A stretch of 21,494 nt of DNA from IMG/VR virus record IMGVR_UViG_3300042448_000111, positions 1 to 21,494 of that record. One strand, given 5' to 3'. The notes under the pieces are model-generated. The model saw nothing but the letters and a program-made list of their open reading frames with translations. It was not told the origin of the DNA and ran no database searches. The position numbers and the translations under genes are program-made. This document shows positions 1 through 5,881 of the stretch, piece by piece (within the stretch, counting starts at the first letter, position 1; each line of letters opens with the position of its first letter). Source of the DNA: a virus.

Positions 1-362
1 CTAGGGCTAGATTCAAATGACCACACAATGTGACTACCTTTAGCAAGGGTAGCCCTAGTCCAACCTAAATCATTTTGTAATAGATACTCAACGTCAGTTT
101 GATTCTTACCACTAATCATTGAGGCTAATCGCATAGCCATAGTATGTGCATTGGTATCTGCTGAGATGTAAAGGGATGGAACTTTCATCTTAAGTGCTAA
201 ACCTAGGGCTAGTGTTGACTTACCTACACCTGGCGTTCCCGCCATCATTGATACTTCTGCCCTACGAAATATAATCTTATTAGTTTCAAATGCTTTAAAC
301 ACAGAGGGCAAGGGCTCTCCGCCTATATCACTTCTACCAACTGACCTTGCTAATGTTTTCAT
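1..362 (-). CDS. RecA/DnaB-like P-loop ATPase, probable replicative helicase (partial, 3' end off window)
   Basis: This frame starts with ATG at 362 and is still open at base 1, so only the first 120 residues are seen. Residues 42-49 (GTPGVGKS) are a clear Walker A nucleotide-binding motif. The following stretch, with a strand ending in YISAD near residues 65-69 and then a helix containing MAMRLAS, matches the layout of DnaB/RadA-type RecA-fold ATPases, where this strand carries a catalytic acidic residue. A ribosome binding site GACAGGAG lies just upstream (368-375). A 10-bp hairpin at 382-420 separates it from the zinc-ribbon gene. Its place behind a Cas4-like nuclease and a zinc-ribbon protein fits a replication/recombination operon. 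Helicase is the best guess; a RecA- or Sak4-like recombinase is the main alternative, and the missing C-terminus would decide. Confidence 0.8.
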   Translation of the reverse strand, partial: MKTLARSVGRSDIGGEPLPSVFKAFETNKIIFRRAEVSMMAGTPGVGKSTLALGLALKMKVPSLYISADTNAHTMAMRLASMISGKNQTDVEYLLQNDLGWTRATLAKGSHIVWSFESSP

Positions 363-381
363 CTTGCTCCTGTCTTAAGTT

Positions 382-420
382 GAAACCACTTACCACCTTC
401 CCCGAACAGCAAGTGGTCTC
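382..420 (-). other. Intergenic hairpin upstream of the P-loop ATPase gene
   Basis: In the minus-strand transcript bases 420-411 (GAGACCACTT) pair with 391-382 (AAGTGGTTTC): ten pairs, one of them G-U, around a 19-nt purine-rich loop. It sits between the zinc-ribbon stop codon and the ribosome binding site of the ATPase gene. No U-tract follows, so it does not look like a standard terminator. An RNA processing, stabilising or translational control element is possible. Confidence 0.5.
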
Positions 421-435
421 AATTCTTATGGGTTA

Positions 436-819
436 TTAACTAACTGGCCTGCATTGTGTAGCGCCCATTGGTTGTGAGCAAGACCAAAATGCATATGGTT
501 TTCCTGACGCTTTGCTTATACCGCTCTTCCACACTCTAGGTCCGTGAATACAAGTAGGGCCTGCTTGCTGCGCCTGGTCTGGTACGGAGGAGACTGGTGG
601 CTGCGTGGCGGGAATTGAAGGCGGCGTCACTAAAGGGAGTGTTGTGTACGCTGCCTGAACCATCTTAGCAGTTGCTGCTATTTGTGTTGAGTAATTAGAT
701 ACGCCCTCTAGTAATACACTGAGTTCGTCAGCAGTATTAGCGCGAACGTTAATCATATCTGCATCTTTAGATGCTGATGATTTGATGGAGACTTGAATCT
801 TCCAATCGTCGTTGTTCAT
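436..819 (-). CDS. Zinc-ribbon protein of the early/replication operon
   Basis: This 127-aa protein has three visible parts. The N-terminal ~60 residues look folded, with beta strands and a helix. A Pro/Gln/Ser/Thr-rich linker covers about residues 61-87. The C-terminus is a zinc-ribbon-like module with C90, H92, C114 and C123 as likely metal ligands and the pattern SGKPYAFWSC, similar to topoisomerase-type zinc ribbons. The start ATG overlaps the stop of the nuclease gene (ATGA), showing translational coupling. Next to a Cas4-like nuclease and a RecA-fold ATPase, a single-stranded DNA-binding or accessory replication role is plausible, but no family was recognised with certainty. Confidence 0.7.
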   Translation of the reverse strand: MNNDDWKIQVSIKSSASKDADMINVRANTADELSVLLEGVSNYSTQIAATAKMVQAAYTTLPLVTPPSIPATQPPVSSVPDQAQQAGPTCIHGPRVWKSGISKASGKPYAFWSCSQPMGATQCRPVS

Positions 820-1418
820 TTATTCTCTTTCGTAAATGTGCAGTGTTCTGTGAGTCCACAGAAACTACAACTGGATAGGTTAGGAAGAAATATACCAGCC
901 TTGCGAGCCTTATCAAAGCCCGACACTAAATATTCGAGCATATCTACGGTATATCTACTTAGGTCAATCATCTCTCCTGTCCCAGAGTCTCTGGACATCC
1001 AGTAGTTTCCTTGATTGACTTTTACACCAAGCATCATCTCTAGCCCGACTTTGTAGAAGCCGAGTTGTAAGTCAGATATTGGTCTACGCGCTGATGTCTT
1101 AAGGTCAACGATAATAAGTTCACCATCAACCTCAAAGACACGGTCAATCACCATCTTCACAGGCACGTCTGCGATGACAGGATTGAGTTCTATTTCGATT
1201 GCTCTAGCCCCTTGAGGGGTTTTCCAAATCTTCCAATTCGTATTGCTCTTACGCCAAGAGATGTAGTTATCGACCCACTGTGGGCCCTTCTCATTCCACC
1301 AGTTAGCATCTTCCTTGTTCGGGTTAGCAATGGTTGCTCTTCCAGCAACTCTAGCCTTAGTAAAATCAAGTTCCTTGGTCTCATCACTCCAGGCTTTAGC
1401 CCATAACGCATTAGTCAT
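816..1418 (-). CDS. Cas4/RecB-like PD-(D/E)XK nuclease, catalytic and C-terminal Fe-S part (separate frame)
   Basis: The 200-aa product carries the core of a PD-(D/E)XK exonuclease: an acidic residue at D92 in MVIDRVF, the D105-x-K107 pair in IIVDLKTS, and the QLGFY motif (Q118, Y122) usual in RecB/Cas4 nucleases. Three C-terminal cysteines (C184-x2-C187-x5-C193) match the 4Fe-4S cluster of Cas4 and AddB. The fourth cysteine and the N-terminal histidine motif of this fold are missing here but present in the upstream 62-aa frame, which overlaps it by 8 bases. No strong ribosome binding site precedes the ATG at 1418, so translation is probably coupled to the upstream frame or reached by a +1 frameshift. 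Expected role: DNA end processing in replication or recombination. Confidence 0.8.
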   Translation of the reverse strand: MTNALWAKAWSDETKELDFTKARVAGRATIANPNKEDANWWNEKGPQWVDNYISWRKSNTNWKIWKTPQGARAIEIELNPVIADVPVKMVIDRVFEVDGELIIVDLKTSARRPISDLQLGFYKVGLEMMLGVKVNQGNYWMSRDSGTGEMIDLSRYTVDMLEYLVSGFDKARKAGIFLPNLSSCSFCGLTEHCTFTKENK

Positions 1419-1599
1419 TTGCTAGGTCCCATTCCTCGGTTGCTGCGTGGAATGCTCTACCACCAGCAGACCAGATGCTTGGCTCTTCGGGTAGTTTTAA
1501 CAGTCGACCTAGATAATACTGATACCCACAAGTCAGGTATGTGGTGAATGCCGAATAAGATATATGGGCTGGCAGTTCATAGCCCTGTAATTGAATCAT
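1411..1599 (-). CDS. N-terminal fragment of the Cas4/RecB-like nuclease
   Basis: This 62-aa frame is the missing front end of the nuclease encoded just downstream. It has the opening helix typical of Cas4/RecB-type nucleases (SYSAFTTYLTC, with C24 as the likely first Fe-S ligand) and the GRAFHAATEEWD motif, in which H51 and E56 are the usual conserved residues. The two frames together give about 260 aa, a normal length for the family. It ends at a TAA, 8 bases inside the next gene, which lies in the +1 frame. A strong ribosome binding site (GACAGGAG) precedes the ATG. This is the first gene after the promoter at 1740-1769 and the structured leader. It may be a true split gene, a programmed frameshift, or a mutation or assembly error. 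Confidence 0.75.
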   Translation of the reverse strand: MIQLQGYELPAHISYSAFTTYLTCGYQYYLGRLLKLPEEPSIWSAGGRAFHAATEEWDLAND

Positions 1600-1604
1600 T
1601 TACT

Positions 1605-1670
1605 TCTCCTGTCGTTAGATATCCTAGCCCTAAGCGGAGGACAGGAGAGTACTCAACACTTGGGCTAGGA
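1605..1670 (-). promoter_or_regulatory. Structured mRNA leader: possible pseudoknot hiding the ribosome binding site
   Basis: Two perfect 9-bp inverted repeats interleave just upstream of the nuclease start. In the minus transcript TCCTAGCCC (1670-1662) pairs with GGGCTAGGA (1630-1622), and TCTCCTGTC (1648-1640), in the loop of that hairpin, pairs with GACAGGAGA (1613-1605), which is the ribosome binding site of the gene starting at 1599. The order allows an H-type pseudoknot with connecting segments of 13, 9 and 8 nt, or two alternative folds. Forming the second stem would block translation. The pairings are seen in the sequence; the regulation is inferred. Confidence 0.6.
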
Positions 1671-1711
1671 ATATTTAGTTGTATATATTATAATATATTA
1701 TATATATAATA

Positions 1712-1726
1712 AGGGGCTTCGCCCCT
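1712..1726 (-). other. GC hairpin in an AT-rich tract at the 5' end of the early transcript
   Basis: AGGGGC (1712-1717) and GCCCCT (1721-1726) form a 6-bp stem with a 3-nt loop, flanked on both sides by alternating A/T sequence (1681-1740) that can lengthen the stem with small bulges. It lies about 8 bases after the predicted transcription start (~1733). It could be a 5' stabilising hairpin, an early attenuator, or a bidirectional terminator. Confidence 0.5.
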
Positions 1727-1733
1727 ATATATA

Positions 1734-1750
1734 TTATCTATTATAGATAA
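1734..1750. promoter_or_regulatory. Candidate operator: 17-bp palindrome over the -10 box
   Basis: TTATCTA (1734-1740) and TAGATAA (1744-1750) are perfect 7-bp arms around a 3-bp centre. The palindrome contains the predicted -10 box (1740-1745), so a dimeric repressor bound there would block RNA polymerase. No repressor gene is visible in the window. Confidence 0.5.
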
Positions 1751-1769
1751 ATTATACACACGATGTCAA
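1740..1769 (-). promoter_or_regulatory. Consensus sigma70-type promoter for the nuclease/replication operon
   Basis: Read on the minus strand, a perfect -35 box TTGACA (1769-1764) is followed by an 18-bp spacer and a perfect -10 box TATAAT (1745-1740). Predicted start of transcription is near 1733, giving a ~134-nt leader before the ATG at 1599. It stands between the late-operon terminator and the first early gene. A second TATAAT at 1756-1751 lacks a matching -35 box. Confidence 0.75.
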
Positions 1770-1795
1770 AGTTTTTACCAAACCGACACGCCGAC

Positions 1796-1843
1796 AAAAA
1801 GAAAAAGAACCCCCTTCCCAAGGTAATCACCTTAGGTTGGGGG
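1796..1843 (-). terminator. Rho-independent terminator ending the late (virion and lysis) operon
   Basis: In the minus transcript a stem forms between 1843-1829 and 1824-1810: five G-C pairs at the base, a 2x2 internal mismatch, then eight more pairs including one G-U, closed by a 4-nt loop. A run rich in U (1809-1796: TTCTTTTTCTTTTT) follows directly. It lies 40 bases after the stop codon of the last lysis gene and just before the next promoter. The other strand has no good U-tract. Confidence 0.85.
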
Positions 1844-1882
1844 TCTTATGGTCTTAAATCGCCTTATAGGACGTTTAAAGGA

Positions 1883-2116
1883 CTACTCAGCAGCCTCTTC
1901 AAACTTTCGTCCGAAGTCAGCCTCGGCTCTATCAGCCCACTTAACTGCTGGGGCAGTGAGGCCGCCAATTAAAACAGCATACTCAGGGGCTAAGTCAGTA
2001 GCCAAAGCAATCCCCATAGTCACAGCCGATGCCAGTACAGCACGAAGGTAGGACTTAAGGGCAGCCTTAAATTCTGGTTTAGCAAACTTCTTTTTTAGTT
2101 TTTTAACTGCTTTCAT
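1883..2116 (-). CDS. Holin-like small membrane protein
   Basis: The 77-aa protein begins with a strongly basic segment (Lys-rich, residues 2-13). Two hydrophobic stretches follow, at about residues 24-42 (YLRAVLASAVTMGIALATD) and 44-60, and a charged C-terminal tail. This layout and the pattern KSYLRAVLASA resemble small holins next to lysins in actinobacteriophages, where they open the inner membrane at the end of infection. Its start ATG overlaps the stop of the peptidase gene (TAATG), so the two are coupled. It is the last gene before the late-operon terminator. Holin is inferred from size, membrane segments and place; an anti-holin or spanin-like role is not excluded. Confidence 0.65.
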   Translation of the reverse strand: MKAVKKLKKKFAKPEFKAALKSYLRAVLASAVTMGIALATDLAPEYAVLIGGLTAPAVKWADRAEADFGRKFEEAAE

Positions 2117-2670
2117 TATTTGCCTTTCTTATGGATAGGACAGGTCTTGCAAGTGCAAACCATATGTACACGTAATTTCTTTTTGAATAGATTGCCGACA
2201 ATGGATTTATCAACATTATATTTCTTTTTAGGAATAGGTTTTAATCTAGCCTTTATTTGATTCACAACTTTAGATTGATTTAGCCACCAGAACCAGGGGC
2301 TAGTGTCACTGCGGTGAGTATCATTAATAGAAATATGTAGATGCTTAACGTGAGGATTACTACCTGTATACTTCCTATTGCCTTCTTTGCGTCTGGCTCT
2401 TGACCAAATTTTTTTATTGTATATGAGGTAATCCACTCGTTCATCTTTTTTAAGTTTCTCAAAAATGATAGCACAATCAATACCGCCCTCAGGGTCGTGG
2501 GTCAAGTCGACTGCTAGCCCAGTATTGTGGTCCGAATTCGGGTTGGCTTTCTGATGCGCTAACGAAGGCAACAACCCGTCTGACAGTTTCTTGCGCTTCG
2601 GAAACAACGCTGTCGCTTGACGGAGCACAGCAGTAGCAGCAGGTGACGCTACTTTGGCTACAGGTTTCAT
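2116..2670 (-). CDS. Endolysin-like peptidase (M15 / ARB-07466 type)
   Basis: This 184-aa protein has the zinc peptidase signature of the D-Ala-D-Ala carboxypeptidase/ARB-07466 C-terminal fold: SDHNTGLAVD (H48 and D55 as metal ligands) and HVKHLHIS with H110 and H112. Between them YLIYNKKIWS is also typical. The expected role is to cut peptidoglycan stem or cross-link peptides during lysis. There is no signal peptide, so export would depend on a holin; holin-like genes flank it on both sides. The C-terminal ~45 residues are Lys-rich and end with CTCKTCPIH (C172, C174, C177, H180), a possible metal site or wall-binding tail that I cannot assign. It starts directly after the stop codon of the preceding gene. 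A virion-carried wall hydrolase is a less likely alternative. Confidence 0.8.
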   Translation of the reverse strand: MKPVAKVASPAATAVLRQATALFPKRKKLSDGLLPSLAHQKANPNSDHNTGLAVDLTHDPEGGIDCAIIFEKLKKDERVDYLIYNKKIWSRARRKEGNRKYTGSNPHVKHLHISINDTHRSDTSPWFWWLNQSKVVNQIKARLKPIPKKKYNVDKSIVGNLFKKKLRVHMVCTCKTCPIHKKGK

Positions 2671-2874
2671 TCATCTCCTCAAAGATTCCTTGATTAATTC
2701 AGTTAATAGTTCTACTTTATTTTCTAAAGAATCAACTTTATCCTTCAGACTTGAGCCACCATTAGGGCGAAGTTCATAGAGATAATGCTTGACTAGCCAT
2801 CGCACAAGTGCAGCAAATCCAGTTATCATTGTTAGTGTGGCTACGGCTAGGCCAGCCCATTCGGTAGGTGTCAT
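2671..2874 (-). CDS. Single-span membrane protein with coiled coil, holin-like
   Basis: The 67-aa protein has one transmembrane segment (about residues 8-30, from GLAVATLTMITGF onward), then HYLYELRPNGGSSL, and a C-terminal amphipathic helix (about residues 43-65) with heptad-like spacing suited to coiled-coil assembly. Small proteins of this form, with the PNGGSS motif before the coil, are common next to lysins in actinobacteriophages and are usually called putative holins. The ATG overlaps the GTG-started tail gene's stop region by one base, and the peptidase starts at once behind it, forming a lysis cassette. With two holin-like genes here, which one makes the lethal pore cannot be told from sequence. 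Confidence 0.65.
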   Translation of the reverse strand: MTPTEWAGLAVATLTMITGFAALVRWLVKHYLYELRPNGGSSLKDKVDSLENKVELLTELIKESLRR

Positions 2875-5102
2875 TACACAGTCCTTACAGTCATAGTAAG
2901 CATTCCTCCATAGCCAGTAAACCCTCTATCTGGTGGAGTCATACGAGTGAATTGTATTTGTTCTATAGAAACCTGACGAGATTCGCCAGTTGTTAAGTCT
3001 TGCCAGGTAACAATGTCGCCATCTTCTTCAATGGTTTCTAGAGCATTGATTCGGTCTAAGGCTCGGCCTTCATAGCCGACCATAACATTGTACTTGTCTG
3101 TCTCCACGTCAAAACAATAGACGGGAAATCTAATTACTCGTTGTCGAGGTGTAGCGATTGTAGCCTTAGCCTGATAGCCTTTGAAGATAGGACCCTTGGT
3201 ATTATCTGTAGCGTCTCTGGTTAGAACAAATTTATATGCTAAAAATTCTTGTGCTCCTGCTGGCTGGCTGGTAGTTACTTCTACTGCTGGAACTGATGCG
3301 TCATAACTGACTACATCATATGCTAAACCATCTTTATCTACTGTTTGTAGGGACATAGAGCCGAATTCAAATTCACCTCGACCTATCAAACGTTTAAAGT
3401 TTTTAGGCTCTAATGTGTTGTATCTTATAAAGCCTGTTTGTAGATATCCACTTGTGGCTTTTTCACTAGCGCTTTCAATGTAAGTATAACCAGGTACATT
3501 TGTTAAAGCAGTTGCCGAGGTTACTGCAGTTGAGGCTACGTTTGTGGCTGCTTTGGTATAACTAAATGTAGTTGTAGTAGCAGCGGTTATTGTAAATAAA
3601 TTCGTAGAGTTAAATGTTGAGTCAACACCTTGAACCCATACCTCATCTCCAACGCTTAATCCGTGGGCTGTAGCAGTTGTCAAGGTAGCAACATTGCTTG
3701 TAAGTGCTTTATTAGTAATAGTCCCGCCAACAGTGTTGGATTCTGATGAGAAGACAAGTCTATCAGTATCACCAGCAAAAGCACAGGCTGTGGTTTCGTG
3801 ACCAAGTGAAGTGCCATAATAAATGTCATTTGCGTAAGCAAAAACTAAAGGCTCTAGTTGCTGACTTAAGTCAATACGAATTAACCCTGGGTATCCATCG
3901 ACCCCAGCCGTTGCCCATACATAATGGTCACGTGAACAGAAGTCATACACTGGCTGGTCAGTTTCAACAATCAAAGGACCATAGTTTATAGACCCATCTA
4001 CATCAGATACTACAGATACTCGAATACCTTTATTGGTTCCGATAATCATATAGCCTAAGTAGTAATGAATCTTATGGATAATCTCGCCCACTGGCATCTC
4101 TGCTGCTACTACCGCTTGGGTCAGGGTAGGCATAACACCTGCGGTACTGAGGGTAAATTTTAATATAGTGGATTGAATGCCATTATAACCAGCAACATAT
4201 ATTGCAGGACCTGATGCTGCTATGCTAGTAAATACGTGGCTACTAGATGGATGTGTATAAACTGCAGTAGGTAGGGCTGAGGCTGCTGAGGAGAACTCAT
4301 ATACCTTGTCATTAGCACACATAACAATACGCTCTTTGACAAACTCCATTACCGCATTAGTTACAGTAATACCATTGGCTGTAAACATAACTGTTGCAGA
4401 AGTAGAAGCATCACCAGTAAGGGCTTTCTTATTTACCTCTAGTTTGCCTGATGGGCCAGTATCATTGGTGACCCAATAGGCAGTAGTTCCATCATCACAG
4501 ATAGCAAATACTTTGTCATCGGTGCCAGAAACATAATCAACAAAGTGAGTGACAGTTCCATCTTGAGCAATCTTATCTACATCATATTCATCTCTTAGAA
4601 GAACACCTTGAGTGCTGCCATATTTAATAGAGCGTAAAGATTGATTTGCTCTTAGGTTACTAGATACTGCTCCTGTAACATAATGCTCTTCAGCAACAGC
4701 ATTAAGTAGGGTTACTTCGCCTTTAGTCCAAACGTCTACATTACGACTGTCGGCAAAGCGGTATGTGCTTTCATTGATTACTAAAGCAGGGTCAAAGAAA
4801 GTAATTCCTGTTCCGCTATGAAAGGATGACTGGCTTCTAATCCACCAACCAGTGAGGGTCTGCTCACCAGGCTCGGTTTGATTATCGAATTGTTCTTTCC
4901 TATAAGGAGCAGTCTGGCGAATATATGGGTTAGCATCATTGATGGCATAGATGAATGGCATACCACCGATAGCAACATCATAGGCTATATCAGTATTCTG
5001 CCAGATAGCATCAGTAGCAACTACACCAACATCAACAGCGATAGCATAACCAACGTCCGCGACATTAGAACCGCGACCTTCTGTAATATCACGACCAGCC
5101 AC
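2874..5102 (-). CDS. Large beta-propeller-like tail protein
   Basis: This 742-aa protein is rich in beta strands and short repeated blocks such as IYVAGYNG, MIIGTNKGI and YVWATAGVDG, suggesting a propeller between about residues 130 and 450. Residues 50-95, with IRQTAPYRKEQFDNQ, resemble tail proteins of actinobacteriophages. An extra small beta domain (about residues 463-528, with ATAHGLSVGDEVWVQG) appears inserted after the propeller; similar modules occur in many phage virion proteins. It begins with GTG at 5102, chosen because AAGGAG lies right before it and overlaps the glycosyltransferase stop. It precedes the lysis genes and is the last virion gene. A tail tube/nozzle or host-binding role is likely, but the exact part is unknown. 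Confidence 0.7.
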   Translation of the reverse strand: MAGRDITEGRGSNVADVGYAIAVDVGVVATDAIWQNTDIAYDVAIGGMPFIYAINDANPYIRQTAPYRKEQFDNQTEPGEQTLTGWWIRSQSSFHSGTGITFFDPALVINESTYRFADSRNVDVWTKGEVTLLNAVAEEHYVTGAVSSNLRANQSLRSIKYGSTQGVLLRDEYDVDKIAQDGTVTHFVDYVSGTDDKVFAICDDGTTAYWVTNDTGPSGKLEVNKKALTGDASTSATVMFTANGITVTNAVMEFVKERIVMCANDKVYEFSSAASALPTAVYTHPSSSHVFTSIAASGPAIYVAGYNGIQSTILKFTLSTAGVMPTLTQAVVAAEMPVGEIIHKIHYYLGYMIIGTNKGIRVSVVSDVDGSINYGPLIVETDQPVYDFCSRDHYVWATAGVDGYPGLIRIDLSQQLEPLVFAYANDIYYGTSLGHETTACAFAGDTDRLVFSSESNTVGGTITNKALTSNVATLTTATAHGLSVGDEVWVQGVDSTFNSTNLFTITAATTTTFSYTKAATNVASTAVTSATALTNVPGYTYIESASEKATSGYLQTGFIRYNTLEPKNFKRLIGRGEFEFGSMSLQTVDKDGLAYDVVSYDASVPAVEVTTSQPAGAQEFLAYKFVLTRDATDNTKGPIFKGYQAKATIATPRQRVIRFPVYCFDVETDKYNVMVGYEGRALDRINALETIEEDGDIVTWQDLTTGESRQVSIEQIQFTRMTPPDRGFTGYGGMLTMTVRTV

Positions 5103-5834
5103 TTATTCTCCTTGTTGCTCTTGTTCCTTAAGTTTTGTCTTTAAATGTTCGTTAGCCCAATACAATGCATAGTAGTCATAGTCAACGCTAAAGCGTTTCA
5201 TATGCTTTACCAGTGCTCCAGTATGGGCGTGTAGTGGTATCCCTGCTGCCTTCATACGGCGGAAAAAGATAATATCTTCGCCAACAAAATGCTCATCTTT
5301 GCCATCACCAGTCTCCATAAACATACCTTTACCAGGGAATGCTTCTCGCATCTTAGGAACTATAGACTTGTGCATAAGCACAAATCCAAAGCCTGCTGAG
5401 TCACACTTAATTACCTGATTCTCTGGCAATGGGTGGTGATAGCGAACTTCAAACTCACTTACATCATCAAACAAGACAGGGAACGGGCGCATAAGACTGC
5501 CCTCGTTCTCCTTGGATATGAAGTAAACACCGCTAACTACTGGACGGTTTACCTTATCGGCTGTCTGCCATAGTTTCTGGATAGCCTCAAGGCTTAGAAC
5601 TATGTCTGAATCTACCCATAGTATCCAGTCTGTCTTGAGTTTATCTGCCCAGTAATCAAAGAGTATCTGGCGTTGTCTGCCTATCTGATTACCCTGCACA
5701 CGTATGCTAGTAGTAAAGCGCATACCATTGTTAGGACCAGCAATTACTGCTGTCATTAATCCTTCAGTAAACTTACCATCGGTGGTGCCATTGTCGCACC
5801 AACCGATAGCCACTGTCTCTTGTTTTTGTATCAT
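5103..5834 (-). CDS. GT-A fold glycosyltransferase
   Basis: The 243-aa protein has the marks of a metal-dependent GT-A glycosyltransferase. These are an N-terminal nucleotide-binding region with a conserved R-Q-R-Q helix (residues 53-56), the DxD-type metal/nucleotide-sugar motif WVDSDIV (D75, D77), an acceptor-site block SAGFGFVLMHKS (about 146-157), and a later acidic pair VGEDIIFF (E186, D187) followed by VKHMKRF. It transfers a sugar from a nucleotide donor; the acceptor is unknown. A start ATG at 5834 is preceded by AGGGGA. Lying between tail genes in the late operon, it could glycosylate virion proteins, such as the Ser/Thr-rich fibre, or alter host surface sugars. It is not a DNA-modifying enzyme by any visible sign. 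Confidence 0.8.
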   Translation of the reverse strand: MIQKQETVAIGWCDNGTTDGKFTEGLMTAVIAGPNNGMRFTTSIRVQGNQIGRQRQILFDYWADKLKTDWILWVDSDIVLSLEAIQKLWQTADKVNRPVVSGVYFISKENEGSLMRPFPVLFDDVSEFEVRYHHPLPENQVIKCDSAGFGFVLMHKSIVPKMREAFPGKGMFMETGDGKDEHFVGEDIIFFRRMKAAGIPLHAHTGALVKHMKRFSVDYDYYALYWANEHLKTKLKEQEQQGE

Positions 5835-5881
5835 ATTGTCCCCTACTTTCTTACTCTGTTTGTAGTTTTACTTTAACCCAA

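Noticed and set aside
1687-1694. Further TATAAT-like boxes in the AT-rich stretch (both strands)
   Set aside because: They occur by chance in nearly pure A/T sequence and lack -35 boxes at a proper distance.
1763-2051. Plus-strand open frames at 1763-1972 and 1848-2051
   Set aside because: They run over the minus-strand terminator and the holin gene, have no good ribosome binding site, and no recognisable protein.
1-2515. Recurring GGGCTAG/CTAGCCC motif (for example 4-10, 206-212, 1624-1630, 1662-1668, 2506-2512) as an operator series
   Set aside because: Most copies are inside coding regions in different frames with no fixed spacing; only the 1622-1670 pair forms a useful inverted repeat.
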